From contig BRXU01000041.1 in assembly GCA_030267565.1 (NCBI GenBank), positions 434,001 to 498,000 on the forward strand: a stretch of DNA of 64,000 nucleotides. The letters run 5' to 3'. Each line of letters starts with the position of its first letter. The first letter of the stretch is position 1. The notes beneath the pieces were generated by a model, which saw nothing but the letters and a program-made list of their open reading frames with translations, was not told the DNA's origin and searched no databases. The position numbers and the translations under genes are program-made. Shown here in pieces: positions 20,552-30,454 of the stretch. The stretch is from Pleodorina starrii (Eukaryota; Chlorophyta; Chlorophyceae; Chlamydomonadales; Volvocaceae).

Positions 20552-21216
20552 CTTTGCATGCCTGGGGTCTTAGCCAGGTCTTCGGCATTGGGATGGACAA
20601 CTTCCCAAGTCAGGTCATGCCGCGGCATACATGCCTCTAGCCTTAATTTGCAAGGTCTCCTGGAGTGGAAGCCTTTCCGCGATTACCAGGGATCGAACTG
20701 ACGATCTCTGAAAGACTGTACGACAGTACTGGTCTCGATACCATTGTCATCTTGGGCGGAGCAAAGGCTACTCGAGATGCTGTGCGACGCCTTTCTTAGG
20801 CTTTATGCTAGCCGATTGTACGGCACCTGTAACCTCGGCGTTACAGCCCGCCCACGCCGCAGGTAAAGACCAAAACTGAACTCCTGGAAAGAAGCTTTGA
20901 CGCATTAATATGTTCAACATATAGCATATCCATGCGGAACCCGGTCAAGTTTCGACGAAATGCATGCTTTCTTTTCTCGACGTGTCACCAGAAGGGGATA
21001 AATGCCGGACTAAAAGAGCCTCAAAAACGATAACCTCAAATTTCGACTATCTCCAAGAGGCTCCAAGCACGCTGAAACTTGGCACATAGCAAGGATATAG
21101 CATCCCGATAACGTCTGTAAGTCTGATTTTGCAAATGATGTAACTTCTCAAGACCGGCCCCATGGGACCTGCCCTGACCCATAGGACCGAACCCACAGGC
21201 GTCCCGACGTCACTGT
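20552..21216. other. 5' flank of gypsy element 2; part of it is a dispersed repeat
   Basis: No coding frame. Within it, 20738-20850 (CTTGGGCGGAGCAAAG..., GAGATGCTGTGCGACGCCTT) recurs at 54140-54266. The minus strand near 20690 carries GTTCGATCCCTGG, resembling a tRNA T-arm or B-box, but no complete tRNA fold. Confidence 0.4.
20738..20850 (+). repeat. Dispersed repeat R3, copy i
   Basis: About 110 bp shared with 54140-54266. It ends in the near-palindrome TGTAACCTCGGCGTTACA. Confidence 0.75.
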
Positions 21217-22141
21217 CGATCCACGGTCTTTCCCGACAGAGCCCCCAGGAGCACCTGGTTGACGACCGCCAGCCCATGCTGGTAAACCGTGTCCTGCTCG
21301 GGTGGAGCGGGCGGGTGTGCCGGGTGCCGCCCGGATATCCGAGCCAGGCAGCCGCTCGCCACACCCAGGGGCAGCACCCCTTACATGGCGCGCGGGCGGT
21401 GGCCGGCGGCAAGGGGGTTACGGTGAGCAAAGAGAGACGGGCCGAGGACCAGCGGCAACGGTGGGTAGAGGCGCGGCGCCTCGCGCCACCCAATCGCCTA
21501 ACCCCGCCTCGCACCTGGCCAGCGGTCGGGCAAGACCGTCCTGTATCGGGCGCAACTGTTTCGGAACGCAAGCGACTCAGTTCATTAAGCATCGCTTTAT
21601 TACCACCGTTCGCACTTCAGATCATCCCCTGCGTCACTGTGCTCGCGACTGAGGTATACTTGCGTATGCTTGCGTATGCTTGCCGAAAGGTACGGATTGT
21701 CCCCAGGAGTGGAGCGCGCATTCTCCATTTGCACAGGAAGAGTTTTTAGAATGTCGTCATGTATGCCATATTTATCGTTTTGTGTTCCCTTGTGTTTTGC
21801 TTCGTCCCGCCTTTCCTTAGCGGCACATCGTGAAATGCCGCGCGTTTTTCATTAATATTAAGCGCTCTGCGCAATTTCCATTTGGTAATAAATAGAATTG
21901 TGAGATAGGCAGGATTCGGGAAGATTGGCTCTCTCACTTTTCTCACTAGAAGCCTCCCCCCACCGATTCTGAACCGGACACCTTCAGCGCGCGCTTCGAG
22001 ACCGGCGATAGGTCTGGGAAGGACTGGATGGCGCATGCAGTTGTACCGTAGAAGTATCATGCATCTAATTGTACATTGTTCGCACGTGTATTTTTCCTGA
22101 CGGACAACTGTATTATTCGTACGGTTCATAATGTCAGAATA
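21217..22141 (-). repeat. Dispersed repeat R2, copy ii (inverted, empty site)
   Basis: This is the reverse complement of 11408-12662 without the 306-bp insertion. The junction GGATATCCGGGCGG at about 21327-21340 is the uninterrupted site. Confidence 0.88.
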
Positions 22142-22686
22142 GGCCCATTTCTATGGCTTTTGACGAGCATTGGTTTCGGTAGTACAAAAAAGCAGGACAT
22201 TTCTATGGGCGTCTGAGACCAAGCGAAAGCAGTACTTCACTTCCGTTGTTCTTCTGAACTTGTTAATACAAGAAGGGCCTGCGGCGATCCCGGAATTTGG
22301 TCGCACCGTAGGGTTGTGGAAAGCGTGTGTTGATATTGATGGACAGTGTGCCGCAGCCAGCGATACGCCACAGTAAGAGGTCGGCTTGGAAGTGTGGATT
22401 GCAGGTTCCATCTCGCACGGGGTCCAGATATGAAGAACCTCTATCCCAAGCTATCAACACAATCAGCGTACTACAGCTGTTGCCGGCCGCCGCTGACGCG
22501 GTTGCGCCGGTTGCTGTCACAGCTGCTGCTTCCGGTCGCTCAGCTGTTCGTGCCAGGCAGGGCTAGGCCAGCCGGCCCCTCGCACACATTCCTTGCCTCC
22601 AACAACCGGGCTGCGGCGCGTTGCCCTTTACCACTGGTATTTGTCCTCTGCGCGCGGGGCGATCCTCAGCTGATGATATCAGTAGG

Positions 22687-23170
22687 GATTCTGATGAGCA
22701 GTTCACGGTGACGAAGTCGATCCTGTCGATGCTGCGCAGCGTCGTTGGTGGTGGGATACGGAAGGACCGCGTCTGGTTGCGTAGGGCGCCATTTCCCGGG
22801 TGGACCCCGCTCGATCTGTCGATGGATCACGTGGTGAATGCGTTCTGTGTGCCGAAGCCGGGCAGCGGGGGTCGTGGCGGTTGGTAATTAATCTGAAGCG
22901 CGCAGATAGGCATATAAGTGTCGGTATGAGTCCCTCCGCACGCTCCGGCGCATGGTAATCCAGGACGCTTGGATGGTCCAGGTTGACCTGGCCGATGCCT
23001 TCTACCACATTCCCATCCGGCCGGCGGATCGCCGGAAGTTCACGTTTCGGTTTTGCGGCGTGCTGTACGACATGAATGCGCACCCAATGTTGTGGCTTAC
23101 ATGGGTGCGTGTGCCCAGGCAGGATGACATGCGGATGTCATGCGGCCATCCTAACACCGGAGATAGTCCG
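22687..23170 (+). pseudogene. DIRS-like reverse-transcriptase remnant (unit 1)
   Basis: Fragments read SMDHVVNAFCVPKPGSGGRGGW and, after stops and a frame change, then RRMVIQDAWMVQVDLADAFY and HIPIRPADRRKFTFRF, which match the conserved LRT...VDLxDAYxHIPI...RFxFxG core of DIRS/PAT reverse transcriptases. Sequence is lost after DMNAHPMLW, before the catalytic Asp pair. It is dead but recognisable. The family is tyrosine-recombinase retrotransposons, to which the Volvox element Kangaroo belongs. Confidence 0.75.
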
Positions 23171-23539
23171 GGCTGACATGTAAGGGGGCACGCAGGGCAC
23201 TAGCACAGCACGGAGGCCATGCCCCACCCCACCCCTGTGGGCCCCAAAGGCCTTCACGTTACACACGTCTGTTTGCCCACGTGTTCAACGGGGGCAATCA
23301 CAGCGGGGAAACACTGGCACAGGGTCCACACGCCCCAAACCCCCACCGCTGCCCCCGGCGGGGGCGGTGACCATGGCACAAGCTCCTCAAAGGACGCACC
23401 GAAGATGGCCGAGGATGTGCCGCCGAAGACGGCCGTCGGGGGGCACACTCCAAATTGTATGCGTTTCTGCGGATCGGCGACTGAAGGCATGGGGAGAAGC
23501 CTGTGGCGCCCGTAGCTCGGATCAAGGTGGTGTTGGGTC

Positions 23540-23880
23540 ATGGTGCAGCACCATTCACAACCTCTTTGTGCTGCGTCAACTTACGGACCGCTGCCGCATG
23601 GATCTTCCTAATACGGTACACTGGGTGAAGCCCTGTTTGTGTGTCACAGTGATTGTGAAAAGGCTTTTGATCGGGTCAACCGGGAGGAGAGAGGGGTCAC
23701 AGGGGTCAACCGGGAGGAGAGAGGGGTCACAGGGGTCACACCAGAGGCTCGGAAACGTTGCTATGAGAAAGTGGCATTGCGGGTTCGAGTTCTTCATGGC
23801 GCGACAGAGGACGCATTCTTCCCAGACATGCCAGACACACCCTTGTGGAACCTTCAACCGTGAGGAGTTCTATCTACCAG
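23540..23880 (+). pseudogene. Non-LTR (LINE) reverse-transcriptase remnant (unit 1)
   Basis: Three pieces in shifting frames spell a non-LTR RT: TIHNLFVLRQLTDRCR (23546-23603), FVCHSDCEKAFDRVNRE (23634-23687; the D-x-x-KAFDRV motif is diagnostic, with Cys where Phe is usual) and RCYEKVALRVRV then ATEDAFFPDMPD (23756-23835). A 30-bp segment is tandemly doubled here (23671-23700 and 23701-23730) but single in unit 2. The catalytic FADD-type motif is missing. Confidence 0.7.
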
Positions 23881-24194
23881 TGCAGGGGACAGGGACACGG
23901 CTAAAGGGCCATGTGATCGCCTGCTGTTGGTTCTATACCAGGTCACCCAGCCCTCTGCGAAGGCCGCGATAGATGGAACTCTTGACCTTCCGATATCAAT
24001 GCCAGCAACGTATGTGCGGTATTGTGCGGTTGTGCGGTTGTGCGGTGCGGTGCCCGCTGCCGGGCCTGCTCGAGCACATCATGGCTATTCTGGGCTTGCC
24101 GCGCGTTTTCTCTCCTCAACGACCTTGCCTAGGTGGGGCCACCCTGTCCCATACGCACCGTTTCCTGCGTCGTTTCGTTGCCTCCAGGCTCCAT

Positions 24195-25000
24195 TCCTAT
24201 TGAATTTGTCGTTCTAATCGCGGTGGAGGTCCAGAGGTCTCCATGTATTGCGTCAACCGTTCGCGGCGGAACCGTCACAGCTCGCCATCTGGTCTTCAAG
24301 TCGTGTGGCCTTCGCTCGCTATCATTTGTCAATACTCCTTTGATTGCGCTGCCTTTGCAGTGTCCGCTTTCGTCTTTGCATTGTCCGCTTCCCGGTTTCG
24401 GCCTTCTCCTTCCCGTTGTTCGCGCTCCCGTGCTTTGCCTCGCACACATGGACTCCATTGTTACTGCCATTCTTGCATGTATTTCTACGCAACGTTTGAA
24501 TCCTCCGAGCGCTTGGTTCTCCTTCCTGCGCAGTACGCATGCGTCACCGCGTTTGATGTAGTGGTCCGCGCTGGCCGCATGCGTAACCGTCGCTTAGCCT
24601 CCAAGCGTCATTCATATTGAATTTGATCTTCTAATCGCGGTGACGGTCCGGAGCTCTCCGCGTATTGCGTCAACCGTTTGCGTAACCGTCACAACTCGCC
24701 ATCTGGTCTATAAGTCGTGTGGCCTTCCCTCGCCATCATTTGACGATACTCCTTTACGCTGCCTTTGCATTGTCCGCTTTCGTCTTTGCATTGTCCGCTT
24801 CCCGGTTTCGGCCTTCTCCTTCCCACTGTTCGCACTCCCGTGCTTTGCCTCGCACCAATGGACTCCATTATTTACGCCATTCTTGCATGTGTTTATGAGC
24901 AACGTTTGCGTCCGCCGGGCGCTTGGTTCTCCATCCTGCGCAGTACGCATGCGTCACCGCGATTATTATAATGGTCCGTTCGGGCAAAGAATGGGCTACT
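24195..25000 (+). repeat. Internal 417-bp tandem duplication within the unit
   Basis: CTAATCGCGGTG occurs at 24214 and 24631, and the sequence after each is about 85-90% alike (TTGCATTGTCCGC, CGGTTTCGGCCTTCTCCTTC, GCAGTACGCATGCGTCACCG). The same pair is in unit 2 (about 27240-28030). Confidence 0.88.
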
Positions 25001-25743
25001 TCAATTTAAAAGCATGTCGCGTTTCATATGCGATTGTACGGGCCCTCGCAGGCACACAGCACAATGCGCCCTGCACTGGCGTCCTCTGGGCGCTTTGCCT
25101 CGTAAGAGTCCGTCTCGTCTCGCCGATCCTCGCTTCCGATTCACTTACTCCCGCCTTTACCTTTCACGATATTGCACCCTGATTTCGGCGTGCCTCGGTG
25201 CCACTGACAATGCGATGGTACCGCTCGGTTACCGGCCACGTGTGTACAGCGGAGCCACAAAATGGGCTCACAACTCCTCTGGTGCTTAACCCTTCAATTG
25301 GTCTGAGACCAATTTCCGGGTATTACAAGAAGGGCCTGCGGCGATCCCGGAATTTGGTCGCACCGTAGGGTTGTGGAAAGCGTGTGTTGATATTGATGGA
25401 CAGTGTGCCGCAGCCAGCGATACGCCACAGTAAGAGGTCGGCTTGGAAGTGTGGATTGCAGGTTCCATCTCGCACGGGGTCCAGATATGAAGAACCTCTA
25501 TCCCAAGCTATCAACACAATCAGCGTACTACAGCTGTTGCCGGCCGCCGCTGACGCGGTTGCGCCGGTTGCTGTCACAGCTGCTGCTTCCGGTCGCTCAG
25601 CTGTTCGTGCCAGGCAGGGCTAGGCCAGCCGGCCCCTCGCACACATTCCTTGCCTCCAACAACCGGGCTGCGGCGCGTTGCCCTTTACCACTGGTATTTG
25701 TCCTCTGCGCGCGGGGCGATCCTCAGCTGATGATATCAGTAGG

Positions 25744-26227
25744 GATTCTGATGAGCAGTTCACGGTGACGAAGTCGATCCTGTCGATGCTGCGCAGCGTC
25801 GTTGGTGGTGGGATACGGAAGGACCGCGTCTGGTTGCGTAGGGCGCCATTTCCCGGGTGGACCCCGCTCGATCTGTCGATGGATCACGTGGTGAATGCGT
25901 TCTGTGTGCCGAAGCCGGGCAGCGGGGGTCGTGGCGGTTGGTAATTAATCTGAAGCGCGCAGATAGGCATATAAGTGTCGGTATGAGTCCCTCCGCACGC
26001 TCCGGCGCATGGTAATCCAGGACGCTTGGATGGTCCAGGTTGACCTGGCCGATGCCTTCTACCACATTCCCATCCGGCCGGCGGATCGCCGGTAGTTCAC
26101 GTTTCGGTTTTGCGGCGTGCTGTACGACATGAATGCGCACCCAATGTTGTGGCTTACATGGGTGCGTGTGCCCAGGCAGGATGACATGTGGATGTCATGC
26201 GGCCATCCTAACAACGGAGATAGTCCG
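25744..26227 (+). pseudogene. DIRS-like reverse-transcriptase remnant (unit 2)
   Basis: Same fragment as in unit 1 with an additional nonsense change: the Lys codon AAG after PADRR is TAG near 26094. The two units have thus accumulated independent damage since duplication. Confidence 0.75.
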
Positions 26228-26596
26228 GGCTGACATGTAAGGGGGCACGCAGGGCACTAGCACAGCACGGAGGCCATGCCCCACCCCACCCCTGTGGGCC
26301 CCAAAGGCCTTCACGTTACACACGTCTGTTTGCCCACGTGTTCAACGGGGGCAATCACAGCGGGGAAACACTGGCACAGGGTCCACACGCCCCAAACCCC
26401 CACCGCTGCCCCCGGCGGGGGCGGTGACCATGGCACGAGCTCCTCAAAGGACGCACCGAAGATGGCCGAGGATGTGCCGCCGAAGACGGCCGTCGGGGGG
26501 CACTCTCCAAATTGTATGCGTTTCTGCGGATCGGCGACTGAAGGCATGGGGAGAAGCCTGTGGCGCCCGTAGCTCGGATCCAGGTGGTGTTGGGTC

Positions 26597-26920
26597 ATGG
26601 TGCAGCACCATTCACAACCTCTTTGTGCTGCGTCAACCTACGGACCACTGCCGCATGGATCTTCCTAATACGGTACACTGGGTGAAGCCCTGTTTGTGTG
26701 TCACAGTGATTGTGAAAAGGCTTTTGATCGGGTCAACCGGGAGGAGAGAGGGGTCACAGGGGTCACACCAGAGGCTCGGAAACGTTGCTATGAGAAAGTG
26801 GCATTGCGGGTTGAGTTCTTCATGGCGCGACAGAGGACGCATTCTTCCCAGACATGCCAGACACACCCTTGTGGAACCTTCAACCGTGAGGAGTTCTACC
26901 AGTGCAGGGGACAGGGACAC
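26597..26920 (+). pseudogene. Non-LTR reverse-transcriptase remnant (unit 2)
   Basis: Contains IHNLFVLRQPTDHCR, SDCEKAFDRVNREERG and KRCYEKVALRVEFF. It differs from unit 1 by lacking the 30-bp doubling, a one-base frame change after VALRV, and a Leu to Pro change. Confidence 0.7.
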
Positions 26921-28547
26921 GGCTAAAGGGCCATGTGATCGCCTGCTGTTGGTTCTATACCAGGTCACCCAGCAGCCCTCTGCGAAGGCCGCGATAGATG
27001 GAACTCTTGACCTTCCGATATCAATGCCAGCAACGTATGTGCGGTATTGTGCGGTTGTGCGGTTGTGCGGTGCGGTGCCCGCTGCCGGGCCTGCTCGAGC
27101 ACATCATGGCTATTCTGGGCTTGCCGCGCGTTTTCTCTCCTCAACGACCTTGCCTAGGTGGGGCCACCCTGTCCCATACGCACCGTTTCCTGCGTCGTTT
27201 CGTTGCCTCCAGGCTCCATTCCTATTGAATTTGTCGTTCTAATCGCGGTGGAGGTCCAGAGGTCTCCATGTATTGCGTCAACCGTTCGCGGCGGAACCGT
27301 CACAGCTCGCCATCTGGTCTTCAAGTCGTGTGGCCTTCGCTCGCTATCATTTGTCAATACTCCTTTGATTGCGCTGCCTTTGCAGTGTCCGCTTTCGTCT
27401 TTGCATTGTCCGCTTCCCGGTTTCGGCCTTCTCCTTCCCGTTGTTCGCGCTCCCGTGCTTTGCCTCGCACACATGGACTCCATTGTTACTGCCATTCTTG
27501 CATGTATTTCTACGCAACGTTTGAATCCTCCGGGCGCTTGGTTCTCCTTCCTGCGCAGTACGCATGCGTCACCGCGTTTGATGTAGTGGTCCGCGCTGGC
27601 TGCATGCGTAACCGTCGCTTAGCCTCCAAGCGTCATTCATATTGAATTTGATCTTCTAATCGCGGTGACGGTCCAAAGCTCTCCGCGTATTGCGTCAACC
27701 GTTTGCGTAACCGTCACAACTCGCCATCTGGTCTATAAGTCGTGTGGCCTTCCCTCGCCATCATTTGACGATACTCCTTTACGCTGCCTTTGCATTGTCC
27801 GCTTTCGTCTTTGCATTGTCCGCTTCCCGGTTTCGGCCTTCTCCTTCCCACTGTTCGCACTCCCGTGCTTTGCCTCGCACCAATGGACTCCATTATTTAC
27901 GCCATTCTTGCATGTGTTTATGAGCAACGTTTGCGTCCGCCGGGCGCTTGGTTCTCCATCCTGCGCAGTACGCATGCGTCACCGCGATTATTATAATGGT
28001 CCGTTCGGGCAAAGAATGGGCTACTTCAATTTAAAAGCATGTCGCGTTTCATATGCGATTGTACGGGCCCTCGCAGGCACACAGCACAATGCGCCCTGCA
28101 CTGGCGTCCTCTGGGCGCTTTGCCTCGTAAGAGTCCGTCTCGTCTCGCCGATCCTCGCTTCCGATTCACTTACTCCCGCCCTTGCCTTTCACGATATTGC
28201 ACCCTGATTTCGGCGTGCCTCGGTGCCACTGACAATGCGATGGTACCGCTCGGTTACCGGCCACGTGTGTACAGCGGAGCCACAAAATGGGCTCACAACT
28301 CCTCTGGTGCTTAACCCTTCAATTGGTCTGAGACCAATTTCCGGGTACATGCCACAAAAGCCTGCACGAAGCGTTAACAATCTCAGCCTCTAGGGCCACG
28401 TCCAACTCTACCCCATATGGACACGCCTATGAATGGAGATTTCACTGATGAAGAACTATCTGAGATTTATGAGTTGTATGGTCGGATGTGCCTGGCGTTC
28501 CTGGTCATGTGGAACGTCTCCAAGTGGCACATGCTCATGTTCACACT

Positions 28548-29346
28548 CACTAAAAGACAGAAGTTCGGGCCCGAACGTTTAGAGGGCCCTGTGCCCACTT
28601 AATGGCCAGACCCAGGCCGGACCCAGGCCTGCACCGTTTGTCACCGGACTTTTTCCGTAATAATCCTTACTAGTTAAGGTGTATACTATAAAACAAATTG
28701 TAATGAATGCGGGTTCAATTTTAGCCAGGGTTTGAGTACAAACGTGACCGAGCCGTCCGCCAGGACCACCGATCGTACCCCTACCGGAAAATGGTCATCT
28801 CCAGTCGCCAATTCATGTCAATAGCCCAGCGCCCCACAACCTCGTCTTATGAACACACAATACGGTAGAATCGTGGCGAAGCGGGCGTGCAATTCACTAA
28901 TGGAACGTAAATGGCGGTCATGGGAGTCCGTCCACACCCACGGCCACCCCTACCCCATGCTGAGCCTAAGGGTAAATGCCAACGCAAGCCCTTTCGCGTC
29001 CGAAAGCTCTAAGCGCCTCCCGCGCATACCAAAAGTAGCTGCTATGTGGGGAAAATCATGTACAATGGGCGCCGTCGCAAGAAAAGGACTCCTACGTGAA
29101 CAGCGTCTCTTGGACTAAACGCCATGCTCAGAGCCAAGAGCTGCGGCTGCGCTTCAGGCCACGTACGGCGCTTTGCTCGCACACCTTATGTTGGTTAGAC
29201 CAGTACGACGGATGCGCATTGAGCCTAGGAGCCACGCACGCTTTGCAGATTTAAAAAATTCGATAGAGAAAAGGAGTTAAGGCAGGTCAAGTGCCTGGGG
29301 GTGTGGAACGGTGTGCAGTTTGAGCCCGAACTTCTGTCTTTTAGTG
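28548..29346. mobile_element. Non-autonomous CACTA (EnSpm-type) DNA transposon, 799 bp
   Basis: The left end is CACTAAAAGACAGAAGTTCG and continues GGC; the right end is its exact reverse complement, ending CTGTCTTTTAGTG. The inverted repeats match for 23 bases. Both sides carry the 3-bp target duplication ACT (28545-28547 and 29347-29349), the hallmark of CACTA elements. A palindrome TTCGGGCCCGAA sits at the inner edge of the left repeat. An 89-codon frame (28849-29118) has no transposase similarity, so the element would depend on a transposase encoded elsewhere. The intact ends suggest recent activity. Confidence 0.87.
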
Positions 29347-29349
29347 ACT

Positions 29350-29850
29350 TGCTGTCGGCGTCTTTGTCGGAATTCTGAAGCAGCCGGAGTGCCAGCCCCA
29401 TGGCTAATCTGAGTCTGGTTAAGCGTCTGATCAGGGGTGCCAGTGGAGTTCAAGCAAGTTAGGCAGCGACATGCCTCCAGACTTCAGGCTCCAAGCCTAG
29501 TACTTACTGACTACCTAGAGCTCAAACATTATACTTTCTAACAAAGTCATAGACATATTGTAAGATGCTAGGTAGATGGACTATGTGTTGAACATCACGG
29601 CTCTTCAAGGGACTGACACCGTTCGAAAGCCAATCACACGCCGCGTATGCCTAACATCAAACTTGCAAATGTGCATTTGGCTCCACTAGCTCCACTTTTA
29701 ACTTACTCCAAACTACAATAACGCACTGTCGTATTCCATCAAGCCCAAAGGCCAGATGGAATACGACGTGGACGACACGCGCAAAGTTCGCTCATAGAAA
29801 TGCCGTACCGCGGGACGAGCACTGGTTTCGGCCCATAGAAATGGGCCTAA
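29350..29850. other. No gene recognised
   Basis: Moderately AT-rich sequence without a usable frame. It contains an interrupted inverted repeat: GTCGTATTCCATC near 29728 and GATGGAATACGAC near 29754. Confidence 0.4.
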
Positions 29851-30221
29851 TAGGGACGAACCGACCCGTGCTACTTTACCCTAAAGTTTTAGACACTCAC
29901 GTACGTATGTACCGTGCCCAGTGAAGGGATGTGCAGATTGTGGACAACGAATGCTATTTTGATATGCTGAGGTTGGGGCCATCATCACCTAAATGAGCTG
30001 GGAAATAAAGGGGTCGGCGCTGGGAGAGGGCGCGCGCGGGACTGCAGGAGGCCCTTACTTGTAACCCAAAAGCGGGACTGCCGGAGGCCCTTACTTGTGT
30101 AGATTGCTTGCAACCAGGCCACAAACAACAAAATCTGGAGCTGCATACGTATGTCTCCCAGACTCCGTATTTTCCGTCGCCACATCCGTACATCTGTAGT
30201 TCTTCTTTCGACGGCCAAGAG
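29851..30221 (+). repeat. Dispersed repeat R1, copy iii, abutting the pherophorin promoter
   Basis: Same orientation as copy i. Homology with copy ii stops at GGCCAAGAG (30221), directly before the TATA-like sequence of the pherophorin gene. Confidence 0.85.
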
Positions 30222-30231
30222 TATTTATAAG
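30222..30231 (+). promoter_or_regulatory. Candidate TATA box of the pherophorin gene
   Basis: TATTTATAAG lies 224 nt upstream of the start codon. Spacing allows a transcription start near 30255 and a 5' UTR of about 200 nt. Confidence 0.5.
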
Positions 30232-30454
30232 CCCGACACATCGCAGCCTTTTCAGTCATCTACAAACTTGTGGCTTTGATAGCCTATATCTACCGTCGTA
30301 CGTCCGCATGCATGTTTGGTGGTGAAACGACTCAGTATCTGGGAATCAGAGAAATTGGTGCTCGTCGCCTACCTGACAACAGTTCGGAAGCAGCAAACAG
30401 CAGGCACGCAGCAGAGCACAATAACTCAGTTGCTTGACAACGTGGCGTACAAAA

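Larger units (their letters stand above)
22268..25324 (+). repeat. Composite 3-kb repeat unit, copy 1 of a head-to-tail pair
   Basis: It starts ACAAGAAGGGCCTGCGG and ends at the palindrome AATTGGTCTGAGACCAATT plus TCCGGGTATT. The second unit starts at once at 25325, with no spacer. Inside are a DIRS-like reverse-transcriptase relic, a non-LTR reverse-transcriptase relic and a 417-bp internal tandem duplication (24195-25000). The rest (22268-22680, 23170-23520) holds no recognisable domain. Confidence 0.93.
25325..28347 (+). repeat. Composite 3-kb repeat unit, copy 2
   Basis: Very close to copy 1. It lacks one 30-bp duplication and has small indels in the LINE relic. After its terminal palindrome (28320-28338) the sequence continues as CATGCCACAAAAG instead of a third unit. 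Confidence 0.93.

Noticed and set aside
20660..20750. tRNA gene on the minus strand
   Set aside because: A T-arm-like GTTCGATCC is present but no acceptor stem, D-arm or anticodon arm could be folded consistently.
22268..28347. CRISPR-like or satellite array
   Set aside because: Only two 3-kb units with retroelement relics; no short regularly spaced repeats.
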